Shown: positions 10,971 through 22,236 of the stretch, piece by piece | Numbering within the stretch: the first letter of the stretch is position 1 | Layout of the letters: each line of letters starts with the position of its first letter | Origin: Liolophura sinensis | Taxonomy: Eukaryota; Mollusca; Polyplacophora; Chitonida; Chitonidae | Reading direction: 5' to 3' | Length of the DNA: 64,000 bases | NCBI RefSeq assembly: GCF_032854445.1 | Contig: NC_088302.1 | Coordinates: 13,077,338 to 13,141,337, forward strand | Program-made: the position numbers and the translations under genes | Notes under the pieces: model-generated | Database searches by the model: none | Told to the model about the DNA's origin: nothing | What the model saw: only the letters and a program-made list of their open reading frames with translations

Positions 10971-10992
10971 CTGTTCGCCTTCCACAGGAATC

Positions 10993-11110
10993 ATGCAAAA
11001 AGAAGCAGTCAGCAGTTTTCAACGATGTTGGAAAGACGCAAGTTATGTTCTAGGCGATTGTGTGAAATCAGTTAGACGAATTAGACGCTACCATGAAGCA
11101 GACCGCCACC
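10993..11110 (+). repeat. Repeat R, right part, resumed after the insertion
   Basis: AAAGAAGCAGTCAGCAGTTT, then CAACGATGTTGGAAAGACGC and GTTCTAGGCGATTGTGTGAA, corresponds to 26510-26590. The open frame 10993-11196 on this strand is a by-product of the repeat. Confidence 0.6.
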
Positions 11111-11349
11111 GATTCTGGACGCTCTGTCCATATTTACTCACAATTATACTCATTGCAAAACTTAAAAACTTGGAGAGAAAGCGTTTGATGGAATAACCTT
11201 GACACACCAGTGTTTGCAGTAATAACTTGTTACGTTGATTGAAATCGTCACACAACACGCAGTATCTAACAGTTAAATGCTACAATTCGAGATATGTACA
11301 CGCCATATGCAGCACTTTTAGGTATATTGCTGCGCAAGTCAGAATAACT

Positions 11350-11835
11350 TAAGATGTTAAAATTGAGACCATCTCTCTTGTCGTAAAGTCTCCGAGAGAA
11401 GAAAACTGTTTTGGTCTTTCTACAAATATAGGTCCAGATAATATGTACCTTCTGGAGAGTCTGTGGTTTCCTTCAAATCCAGCGAAGGTGGATAAATATC
11501 CTTTACAGCCTTTGCTATATATGAATTGAGCCAGCAGATCACCAATATACCGTTTAGTGAATGCGAAAGATTAGTAATGGTTAATAGTTTCTGCATATAG
11601 TGGTATTCATATGAAAACATGTATAGGTTGTCCCAAAGGGGGTTACAATTTGCACCCGTCGGAATACCTATGTACTGTTGACATATGGTTTCCCCGAATT
11701 TCACATTGATGTTATTAATGAGAAAATCAATCAACTCAATGAACATGGAAACACCCCGTGAATGGTAATACTTGTATAGAGTGGAACTGAAGAAGGCTTT
11801 GTACCCTTTGACGTTAATATAGCGGAAACCTGTAA
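11350..11835 (-). pseudogene. Reverse transcriptase relic, Penelope-like type
   Basis: Read on the minus strand from 11835, one frame shows the FG...CQQYIGIPTGANCNPLW..L...YEY pattern of the RT core and, later, IYPPSLDLKETTDS followed by YLDL. Between these, the catalytic region appears in another frame as RYIGDLL, so a frameshift precedes it, a second frameshift follows it, and the first catalytic Asp is Gly. After a stop, LYDKRDGLNFNI appears in a third frame near 11385-11350. The IYP...YLDL...YDKRD order is typical of Penelope-like elements. No endonuclease region or terminal repeat is seen. This is a dead fragment, not a host gene. Confidence 0.7.
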
Positions 11836-14800
11836 AACACCAATCAAAACAATAAATAAAATAAAAAACAGGCCAAATTAATGCCTATCAGAAAATACCA
11901 GGCTAGTGCCATTTATAGTATTAAGTCTAAAACTTTATAAAGACTTTTTGAAAAGCTCTTAAAAAACTTCATTACAAATCTTAAAGTAAGAGCAATTATT
12001 CGACTGGATTAGCGCTAATCGATTTATTGTCAGAAAAATAATATATAAATACCCATACTAAATTTTATGGGTGTAGCACGCTGGGGTGGCTGGGGTAAAG
12101 CACTGAACTGTTGCATGTTGTTGACGAACTTTCTTGGGTTTAAAGTACACACTTTCCATTGGAAAAGAAGTGGTTTTCAACGAATGTTAGTCTGCATTCA
12201 TAGCTTTGAGCATCTGGGTTCCTGACAAGCACAAGGTGATAAATAATATGGAGCTAAATGGACGAAATGTTGATATCTGCAGATTTCTAAAGTTTAAAGT
12301 ATGACAGGCCGATGAAATTATCATATTTGAAGTTTAGGCAAATTCTGATTACTTTACCAAAAATTCTTACCTAAAAGCTATATTTTTTAATATTCAGGCT
12401 AAAATTGTACTCAAGGCCTATCTCGCGTGGGTTAAATTCAGTTTGTCATCACCTCCAGTACTCCAGTCACCTGACTAAAGAGTGTGCTGATGATTGGCTC
12501 AGAGCAGCTATGACATCATTTCAGAATTATGAATTGTCACTATAAGGCTCATTGGAAGGGGGCGGGCTGGGGGCTGGTTTGAATCCCCATCTCCAGTATT
12601 GTGAGCTCATGGATAATACCGAATAATGTAATGAGTGCATAGCTTTCACTCCGTATCCAGGCTTTACATGGGAGCTCATTTGCCAGTTCATTCTACTGAC
12701 AGAGATCTATGCCCATTTAGTCCACAAAGATCGGACTTGAACTATGTTGACGATTCCACAACTGCGGACGAGATCTGTATTAGTCTCGACTGTAGAAGTT
12801 CTCGCCAGAATACGACCTATGAGGTTGCAAATCGGTATCAAACAAATAAAAGCCGGAAATTACATGGCGCGGTCTGTGGTGTGAAACGCCAGTATTAGGG
12901 AACGATAAGCCTCAGACAACAATTAATCTTCTGTTGACAAATAACACGTTAACGCTCAATGGCTCTGAGTTGACGCTACATCCGAAGTGCAAAGACTACA
13001 GCATGGGAATACCAGAGCGGCAAGGGCAAGCCTCAAACTCTGAGAGCCTATTGCGGAACGACCTGTAAGACATACTGGAGAAAATCGTGAGGGATCTTTT
13101 TGAGGGTAAATTTTTAGCATGGCCTTCTCCAACACTAGAGGTTTTCTGGACAAGGGAGATTGGATGCGGACTTTCTACCCTTTTGCAATGTGTATGCATA
13201 GTTTCTGAAATTAATACGCCCAGAACACAAGGAGGAGTAAACTTCAAACGCCCGCTAGACACCCACCAAAGGGAAGAAAAGTAAAAACAATTCAGGTCAA
13301 ACACATATAATAAATTTTATAAATACTGCAAAAAATAGCTGTAGTCAGAACTACATTCGTATGCCCTAAAGGGGAAATTAATTATTGACTATTCTATTCT
13401 CACACAGAACTGCTTGAGCGACTGTTCTCATCATAGCCTAGGAAAATTGTAATAACATAAGGTTTCAAAAACTAGTCTTTGTCCAATCTCAGTTTCTTCA
13501 CAATGGGTTTACAAACCAAACTGCTTAAGTTTTCCCGGTACAAACACATGCACAATGTTAACAAGTTTTCAGGACTCTCAATCAAACGCCTTCACATCTC
13601 TTAAGCTCATTATATTCTACAGTGAGTATAACACTTGCGGACAAATTTTTGTCATAAATATAGCTGTGTGTAACTTGGCAATTGGGGGTGTATTGGCATC
13701 CATGTTTATTGCATTAGCTTGATGCTTTTGTGAAGAAAGAGGTTCAGTGGGTGCATCGGTGTGATCTCTCCCGGGGTACTGTCTGGTTTATCACTCAATT
13801 ACTATATCTATCCGCTTGCATATGTATATCAAGTGCATTTGTGCGTAAGACGTAAAACGTCAATCAAATACGTGAATAGATTTCAAGTACTTATGGGCAC
13901 ATATAGAGTGAAACGTTTGAAATGAAAAATTAAGAAGTGTGCATGCATCTTAGGAGTGTAGCTAAGGTAATCCTTAAACCAAATTAAAATCAGTTCCACT
14001 TTTAGTTCGCAGATTACTGTGATTTCTATATCAAATATTGTAACAATGATCCAAAAGAATTTTTAATCAGAATCCTGTTATTGTATATAGGTTGTATGAG
14101 GTAAGTTCTGATGACTATAAAGTCCCCGCAGGGTCTGTTTATACGATGTAGTCTTGTGGATGTATATAGCTTCATCTCCAAAGGCAATGCACATTTTTCA
14201 TCAAGCGCAGTGGCTGATCGTGCATGGAATGGAATACGATGCAACTCTGTACAGTTGTATCGGGGCGGTGGAGTCAGTGGAGTGGGTGGAGTGGGTGAAG
14301 GTGGTTGTGTTAATTGATGTGTACGTTAATATACATAGCTATTCGTACGTTGTGCAACTCTGACATAACATCGTGTCACAGAGTTTGTTCACGCCTATTA
14401 CGAGAGGGTTTGTTTGCTTCCAGACATGAGTAGGGAAATAATAATCTAATGAATGATTGAGGTCACATTCGTGTAATTCGTCCTTGTTATTCACAGTTCT
14501 GTTCTCATTTAATACATAGTGATTGCTAATTCGTATCAGGGGCTTAAGACACCATATACATCATGCTTACACCATTACCACAACGTTTATATGAAGTATA
14601 TCACAGAGCAGAAGAGCCAAACTGATTCACGCTTTTGTCTGTGTTTGGCCCAGAAAATCAGTTCCACGATTTAATCGATACTGATGTTTGATTTACACCG
14701 GACAAAAACTCCTTGTTCATCTTTTAACTGGACACTGTCCTACCGAACGCTTCTCTGCGCCAAATAAATAGACATCTAAAGTAGTGATTTAGATACTTCG

Positions 14801-15252
14801 CTTAGTGTTGTGCCTGTCTGAGATTATTTTCGTTGCATCAAATTTTGTATAACAATTATAGAACAAAAGGTGTTGGCGAAATAGGGAGACAACACGTTGT
14901 GGTCTGTCAGATTATACGGTGGATTCCTTGTTCATTAGCTCACGAGTCAGATCCAATATACAGTCACTCCTTACCATTAAGCAGACCAATAGTAGGTCTA
15001 AACAATATAACCAGAACAGCGACGACAGCTAGTGTGACAATTGGTTGTCACATACAGCCACAAACAATTCGCTTTTTGTCCCGTCGAGATATTCTTTTGT
15101 AAGTTTTGACTACCATTTGTGTATTGAAACAATACCTGCATTAGTGCTATATAAGGTTTAACCTCTCCAATCAAAAATCCGGGTGTCAACGGCCTGGGAA
15201 CATTTGTTGCTTCAGATCTAGTTAAATACAAATCCATGTTGGGAGTGACAAT
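11836..15252. other. Intergenic DNA without recognised genes
   Basis: A SINE tail-like piece (ACACCAATCAAAACAATAAA) lies at 11848-11870, at the edge of the RT relic. Open frames at 12635-12898, 12996-13304 and 14833-15102 overlap one another on both strands, are under 105 codons and show no recognisable domain. Nothing else is supported. Confidence 0.6.
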
Positions 15253-16843
15253 TCAGAGGCAGCACTGGTGACGTGCCACCATTGCCGTCTATCGACACTT
15301 GCTGTCTATGCTGTGTATATTCTTTTATATTCTAGAGCAGCGTTTCAACCATACACCAAAGAGGAAGTCATTAATGGAGGGGCTGGGGAGAATGGGTTTC
15401 TTCAGACCTACATGTCAGTATTGCTGCCGATAGATACGCTTAAGTGCGACTGAGTTTGCATTAAAACTTTTATTGTTTCAGGCCTAACTACTTGCATATG
15501 ATAAACGGCAGCGCAAGGCATAGTTTTATTGAAAACACGCGTTACTATTGAACGGTAGGCCCTTTTCCCTGTAACGATGAGCCAAGAATCCATGTCCAAT
15601 TTCTAGTCACCCGCTCAGTATCGTTAGCTTTCACTGTGCAGTTCACCAGTAGTACTTTACTACAGTAGTAGGCCTACGTAGCTACACGTGTAAATCCCTG
15701 ACGGTAACAACAAACAACAACAGAACAAGCATATCTACTTCATAAGTAGCCCTCGCCGCCGCCTCCCCCAACCCCGCCTGTCCTCGATCTATGATAAAGT
15801 CAATTTTGGGCAATAATGGTTAATAGGGGTCAGTATTTAGTGGGGTCACTCCATATACCGATCGATGCAGAGTCGATATATTTGTTTTGGATATTATTGC
15901 TTGTTGTAAGATTGGAAGTTATAAGAACTTCTACGTTTTCCTTAGAATGGAAATTATAAGACTGGCCTACTGGAAAACTTATACATTTATTACTGTTTGC
16001 ATATATATATATTTGCCTAAATCTTTTCTTTAGGTACAAAAAATTCACTCTGTTGAATATGATCACCACAACGTTATTAACTATACTTATTGTAGTTAGT
16101 TATTAATAATACCGGTTTTCCAGCAGGCCAGTCTTATATTTTTGATTATTTTCAGTTCGAAAGTAATCTTATTTTTGCACGAAATCTTTGTACTTTTAAC
16201 CTTTGTTTCAAATATGCAAGTAGGAATAAATAGTTTCCTTAAACCAAAAGAAGCTCTTTAACGGAAACCTCGCATCAAAATGCTGGGGAAAAAACCCATG
16301 GAAACCAAGACATATTTCGATTTCAATTTCTTTTAAGAGTTTCCCTCACGGTCAATAATGTGAAAGGTGTCTAGATCTTTGGACTGTATCATGAAAGCGA
16401 AATCGATCACGAGGTGCATAGTTTGAATTATTGAACAGCCGGGAGATGCTAAACTTGACAAATTCTCGCTTTAACCCTCGTATAAACCAAACGTCCAAAC
16501 GCCTTCAATTTACTGGATCCATAAAACTGAATCCCTAAAAAGGGCCACATCGCATCTGATCCAGTGAAAGAGGCCATTTAACGATTGCACAGAAAGAAAA
16601 TAAAGGAAGGTACTCCCCCCCCCCCCCCCAACCTTTATCTCAAGTGTCAGCTGCTTTTTACACGGTAAGACAGGCTCACAGTTTGTGGTCACGTGAAGTC
16701 AATTCCAGAAGCAATCTGAAAAGCACAGCTACCGGAAATGACATCATTCACGTTCCTGAGAGACTGTCTCTGCACAGATGTGATCGGAATGAATAATAAT
16801 ATATCCTTGTTATGTTCTCTAAAAGGAATAGTCAGTCGCCCCT
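15253..16843 (+). repeat. Long dispersed repeat, copy 2
   Basis: Aligns with 1-1879. It lacks the ~345-bp segment seen at 610-958, has extra TA units near 16001-16015, and has a run of 15 C (16615-16629) where copy 1 has six (about 1676-1681). It ends within CAGTCGCC at 16843, about 450 bases before the TATA-like sequence of the fibrinogen-related gene. Confidence 0.85.
16615..16629 (+). repeat. Homopolymer C15
   Basis: Fifteen consecutive C in repeat copy 2. Its length in a read-based assembly is uncertain. Confidence 0.9.
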
Positions 16844-17290
16844 GAGGCTGAAAGCGTTATGAAGTTTTGACAGAGCCTCCTGGTTTTGTAAGAGAAAAAC
16901 AACCTATAAAGTTGTGTAAATAAAGCCCGAAGCTCTCGTAAAACGACAGTCTTAGCGCTAGTCTGGATGTATTTCATTATCTTCCCGTTAACGATCCATT
17001 ACCCTTTGGGAATTGGCCCAAAACGTGGACTGGTTTAGTAATGACCGATACTCATGCCAGTCCATCCATCAATCTGCCAAAGTCTGTATTAAACGTTCTA
17101 ATCAAACACTCCAGATTAGGGTGACAGGACAATTATAAGGCCGAAGCTTTCCGGCAAAGTACGAGACCGAGATGTCGGCGAATTTCTGGCCAGTGCACGG
17201 GAAAACACCAGCAAGGGCAGTCGTGCTCGTGTCGCTTCAAAGGGAGACTGCAATCAATACAGCGGCTGTTTATCGGCTTGTAGACACAAC
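16844..17290. other. 5' flank of the fibrinogen-related gene
   Basis: No repeat or coding sequence is recognised here. The open frame 17172-17444 starts in this region but has no recognisable product. Confidence 0.5.
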
Positions 17291-17299
17291 ATATATACA
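17291..17299 (+). promoter_or_regulatory. TATA-like sequence upstream of the fibrinogen-related gene
   Basis: ATATATACA is the best core-promoter candidate before the start codon. It would imply a ~425-base leader, or a leader intron ending at the TTTTATAG at 17735-17742 just before the ATG. Confidence 0.3.
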
Positions 17300-17745
17300 C
17301 TGCTCAACGAGCCGTTGGGAAAAGTTTCGACCGAGTATTCTTCGCCTGTCTGGACTGATTTCAAAGGAGATTTGGGGAGCGGTGTTATATACGGAGACAA
17401 AGACTTGGCACTCGGTGGAAAAAAGCAGCGTGACGGGTCATTAACTATTTATCATCCACAGCGAGAAACTCCGACCAGGCCTGTTCCAATCCTAACGAAT
17501 GCATCAGCATGACTTTATTTTCACCGAACCAGCCGTTTCGTCTTTCTTCGATACCAAACATCGCAAGACAGGTTTAACCTGAAGGAGGAATTCTGTTTCT
17601 CTTAGAGTCCCTGAAGATTAAAGGGATACAGATGGGCCGGCGTGAAGATACATTTATCACTCAAGACAGACCGCAGACTGAATAAAGCATTTATCGCTGT
17701 TTACTGTTTTGTTACACGTCTAAGTTAAATTGCTGTTTTATAGCT

Positions 17746-20700
17746 ATGATGAGGATGGCGTCTGTTACTCTGGCGCACGTGTTAAGTGTGATCATTATAT
17801 TCGGGTCATCGCCAGTGTCTACTGGCCGATCGCGGAATGGCGATGGACACTGTAACTACCGTTTCCAGGTTTGGCAGCCTGGTGCCAATGTGCTGGAAAC
17901 TTTGAAAGATCTGGAGTTCAAATGCCAAAATTCCAGTGTGCACTCTACCAGTCAGTTACTAGAGGTAAAGTCTCAGCTCTTGTCAACCTTCTCATCACTG
18001 CAAAACGAGACCCTCAGAATACAACGGGACCTATCGTCACAGATGTTCAAGGTTGTAGATCTACAACGCAAACAGAACGGTTTCTACAGTAAACTAGAAA
18101 ACATGCGGAACGCCGTCGACAGCATGGAGAAGAGAGTGACTCACGTTACGCGAGATTTGAAAGGACTGAACTCAAAAGTGTTCACCAACTCCGACAGTCC
18201 TTCTCCACCTCTGATACTGGACCATGACATCACGTCCACTACCAACAACAACAACAATGATTTAATGGGTGTGATAAAGACGAACATAGGAGATCTGAGA
18301 GCTGAATGGCTGTTGTTGAAGCGTCAGTCACAGGACATGAAATCGGAGACAATGCAGTTGAAATACGGCCAAAACGGCATCAAATCGGACACGTCCAAGC
18401 TGAAGGACCTGATAAACCGGGTCCAGTCCGACACGACCAGGATTAAAGTCAATCAAAAGGACATTACTGAAATGAACGGGGAACTTAAAACCATGCTAGA
18501 AAACGTGAAGCTGGACTCTATTGAAATCAAGGACGCTCAGAGTGAGGTCCGCCTTGACGTTGTCACCATGAAGGAAGGCTGGCTGAAACTGAAGACAAAG
18601 TGGTTCGAACTGGAAGCGGATTTGAATCTGCTCCGAATGGAAAACAGGCATCTGAGGAACGTTCTCATGAAGTTGCTGGAAGATGGAAACTCAACCCAAT
18701 GGGAGTCTTTACTGATGGTGTTACGAGACAAGATGTTACCTCTTCCTCCGGCGCAACAGCCAGCCAATTCGCCGGAAATCCCCCAAAATAACGTGTTGGA
18801 ATTAGAGTCCGGCAAGAACCAGACACTTTCGGTCCCAAGAGGTAAGTTCTGTAATCTAATAAGATCTAATTACATTTGACCGGCTGGTTACATCGGGAGT
18901 ACTACACCCCTTCCAACGGTCAAACTGGGCTTCCGATATTGCCAATTTTTCTACAAAAAATTTCCTTGTTTTGGTAATGCTGAGAATTCATTCATTTATA
19001 AATAACACATTTCTATACACTTTTAGCAGGAATTGTTAAAACATGCAAATACATGGACTGGCTCTAGTTATCTTATAGAAAAGTAATAGGCAATAGGAAC
19101 AATGTGGTATATTTAGAAGCACCGCTATTTGATAAGGTGATCCGTTGTGTCTGATTTCGTACTAACTGTCCAAATCTTTGTGTCATTTCTGTAATTGGCA
19201 TCTCATTTGCATTAACAAACGCATGTTTGGAATTAATACTTATCTAAGCGTCGAGTCCGATACCCTTTTACTACTTATAGATCATCAATGGGCTTTCCAA
19301 GTAAATAATGGCGAGACTCATTTCCAAAACAACCTAAAACATCCGTTCCCCAAGGAACACAGTATGTAAGAAATAAATTCACGATTACTGGCTCAACTTT
19401 CCGCAGATGTTCCACGAAGACAGGCGATGTATGGCTTGATGACTAACATCTTTATAATTCTTCGTCTTCATCTATCATGAAAATTGGTCATAGTCCGCAA
19501 ATTCTTTGGGCTAGTTTATAGCTGACGTAAGTGAGAGTTACATTTAATGCCTTGATTAAGTACAGAACACACGTGGATTGAAGTGGCATTATTCAGGTGT
19601 ATCATAACATTCTACATGATTCTATAAAACCGAGTCGCGATGGAATTATTATTTATAAGGTAAATTGAAATGAATCTTGAAGTGACTTCAGGTCAATTTT
19701 AGATCATGCTTCAGAACGGTGACATTTACCATTGCCTGTGTTATGTCACTTAGCCTCATTTACGGAAATGACATGGCATTACCGTTCGCTTCAACAGCTG
19801 TTCTCTGTCTATGGCGGATAACGGTTATAATTTAAGACAGCGTTAAACTCTAAAAAGATGGTTAATGGTAGGAAAACCGCATTTTCGTGGAGAAACGTTT
19901 CGTTTGTTACACCGATTCATGTTCTGTAAAAGAAAAATGTTAATCCGAAACATTCTTGCCAGCTGTCGATGAAATAAGCGCACCATCTTAGTTACGTATG
20001 GAATCGTCATCACATTCAGCCATTCATCATATTTTGAGTGGGTTAGTGGGTTAGGAAATTTTGACAGACTATATTAACAATGTTTGTTTCTGCTTAAGCC
20101 ATGGTGCTAGAGGGCGTGTAGATTGCTACTATATATGCATTTACATGAACGTCAGAATAAAACCCTGACTAAGGTAAATTGACAAGAGGCCCTATTTCAC
20201 CGGTTACGTGTGAACATTTGCCAGCTATCACATTGTCGTCGCTGCTCTGGTTTTACTCTCTCTGCTGTACGTCTTTATTTATATTAACCCGATTTGCCAT
20301 TTACAAGCTCGTCGGGAGTAATATCTGGCACAGTTACAGGTAACGCACTATACGCGTTTATCGTTATCCCCAAAACAACCACCACAGGTCAGTCACGGCG
20401 CATCTGGTGTAACTCTTAAAACAACGTAGGCCTACTACATGTATATGGGACACCGCATTTACCTCGCGTACAAGCTATCTTGGGAAGTCTATATAAGACT
20501 TCATGTCCAGGTCGTCGATTTCTGACTTTACAGCACTATCGGAATTTACCTGGAGCCAAACAATGCATCAAGCTGGACGCAAAGTCCAGCTTTATGGCTT
20601 TAGTGGAATATATCGAGCTGAGTGCCTTCAATTAAGCAAATGAGTCCCCTTAGTGGACTCGAGACCATCCAACCAAGTTTAAACTGTTAAGGGAGTACAG

Positions 20701-22198
20701 CCACACGTAAGGCTTACAGATCAGACAACTTCTGGCGAGCTTTCTGACTTAGCCTTAAAGTTTTGTTCAGCTAACCGGGATGATATTTCCGAAGAGGATT
20801 AAGTGCCCTTCACACAAAAATGTTATAGGTGGCAGTCTGAAAGCTTACAATGTTTACTCTCAAACAACCAAATTATAGGATGCTGGAAACTTTCGAGCAA
20901 GTTTGTCTTTTATCTGTCCGATAAACGGTTATCTGTTATTTTACTCTCAGTGGAACAATGACCTAAAGATCATTACCAAGCATACTCAAGAATTTACATT
21001 TATGAAAGGAACGTAACAGTTCTCACATTTTGTAAAGTTTTTAAACTCGCTGCAGAAAATAATGTTTAGATATGCTTTTTCGAGCCGTGTTAAAACCAAT
21101 TGGGACAATAAAATTTATAGAAATAATGTGGAAATATGCACATTTGGGCAATATTAAAACATGACGAATGTAGCATTGTTGACGGTGTTTAGTCTTGACA
21201 GGTCATAAACTATCTGTACAGTTCTCGTACATTTTGTCTTACATGACGTGGACATTTTTCTGGTGTGACTTAGAATGACGTGGATATGACGTCAAGTGAG
21301 ACAATTTTGTTAGCATGACGTAACAGCAGAGGTCTCTTTAAAAACAAAACAGTTTTGGAAAATGCTTCACTTGTCTGAATCCGTCGTAGTTTCTTACTTT
21401 ATTTACTTTCTTACCTCTTTGGTGATTATGTTTTTGGTGATTAAGGTGTTTTGGAAATTTGTCTTCCGAACGTTCATGGTGGTAGACATCTTATACACAA
21501 ATGTCTGTTTCGAGGTCTAATTTTTTTTAATACGCAACTTTACTGTTTCAGATTGTCACTCGTTGTACAAGAGAGGTTACGTGATCAGTGGTGTGTACGC
21601 AATCCAGCCGATCGGAGCGCCTCAACTGGACAACGTTTACTGTGAGATGATCAACAACACCGGCTGGACCGTCATTCAGCGACGTGGGGACGGTTTGATC
21701 AACTTCAGTCGGCGCTGGCTTGAATACAAGTTCGGCTTTGGAAACTTGTACGGAGAGTTTTGGCTGGGCAACGAAAAGATCCACATGTTGACTCGCCAAG
21801 GGGAATATGTTTTGCGGATTGATATGTGGGATTGGGAAGGAAATAGGCTCTTCGCGGAATACTCTTCCTTTTCCATCGATGGCGAGGGCGACAGTTATCG
21901 CCTGCACGTGCGGGATTACCATGGTGATGCGGGCGACTCTCTTAGTTACCACAGCAGCATGGCGTTCAGCACTGAAGATATGGACAACGATCTGAACGCC
22001 CGCCATTGCGCTGTGGATTACAAGTCCGGATGGTGGTACAACAGTTGTTACTCCAGCAACCTGAACGGAGTGTACCGCATGGGGTGGTACGGACAGGGCA
22101 GGTCTGGATTTGCAGACGGAATAGTCTGGTTCACTCTGAAGGAATTTGATTCTTACTCTCTCAAGGGCGTCGAAATGAAAATACGACCGAAGCTGTAA
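17746..22198 (+). CDS. Fibrinogen-related secreted coiled-coil protein (2 exons)
   Basis: Exons 17746-18841 and 21552-22198 (donor GTAAGT, acceptor TACTGTTTCAG, phase 1) give 580 residues. A signal peptide covers residues 1 to ~27 with core VLSVIIIFG. Cys36 and Cys60 could link subunits. Residues ~60-310 are predicted coiled coil, ending in nine 14-residue units (184-309). A Pro-rich linker follows, then a complete fibrinogen C-terminal domain (366-580) with four Cys, GWTVIQRRGDG, EFWLGNEKIH, GDAGDSL, the calcium-site type DMDND (508-512), GWWYNSC and VEMKIRP near the end. Such proteins act outside the cell as oligomeric lectins or ligands (ficolin, angiopoietin, mollusc FREP). There is no Ig domain, so it is not a classical snail FREP, and no collagen repeat, so not a ficolin. 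ATG 17746 and ATG 17749 are both possible starts. The ligand cannot be predicted. Confidence 0.9.
18295..18672 (+). repeat. Nine in-frame 42-nt (14-residue) coiled-coil units
   Basis: Residues 184-309 divide without gaps into nine 14-mers, beginning LRAEWLLLKRQSQD, MKSETMQLKYGQNG, IKSDTSKLKDLINR and ending LRMENRHLRNVLMK. Positions 1 and 8 are Leu, Ile, Val or Met in every unit, and units 2-4 share xxS(D/E)T at positions 2-5. The DNA has diverged too far to look repetitive by eye, so the register is protein-level evidence of old internal duplication or strict heptad constraint. Confidence 0.7.
18842..21551 (+). other. Intron of the fibrinogen-related gene
   Basis: The intron is 2.7 kb. Bases 20173-20290 weakly resemble the first ~90 bases of the long repeat (AGAGG..CTATTTCACCGGTTACGTGT). 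TCTATATAAG at 20488-20497 is followed by a 26-codon frame (20563-20643) containing a perfect 8-bp stem with a 5-base loop (20571-20591). No exon is supported. Confidence 0.6.
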
Positions 22199-22230
22199 GG
22201 TATCAGCTACATGCTTACATTGTGGCTTCC

Positions 22231-22236
22231 AATAAA
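22231..22236 (+). terminator. Polyadenylation signal of the fibrinogen-related gene
   Basis: AATAAA begins 33 bases after the TAA stop ending at 22198. Confidence 0.6.

Larger units (their letters stand above)
9240..10987. mobile_element. Foldback-like transposable element with minisatellite ends
   Basis: The ~1.75-kb element is flanked by GAATC on both sides (9235-9239 and 10988-10992). Its termini are inverted: TGGAAGGCGAAC near the left edge (9242-9253) and GTTCGCCTTCCA near the right edge (10973-10984). The similarity continues inward as inverted tandem arrays, left on an AAACAAGCATCTCCCAAACC theme (9263-9540) and right on GGTTTGGGAGATGCTTGTTT (10270-10970). The central ~730 bases are unique and have no convincing ORF. 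Long inverted ends made of short tandem repeats are the hallmark of foldback elements in Drosophila. The uninterrupted repeat copies at 7985 and 26350 act as empty sites. Whether a transposase ever belonged to it is unknown. Confidence 0.7.
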
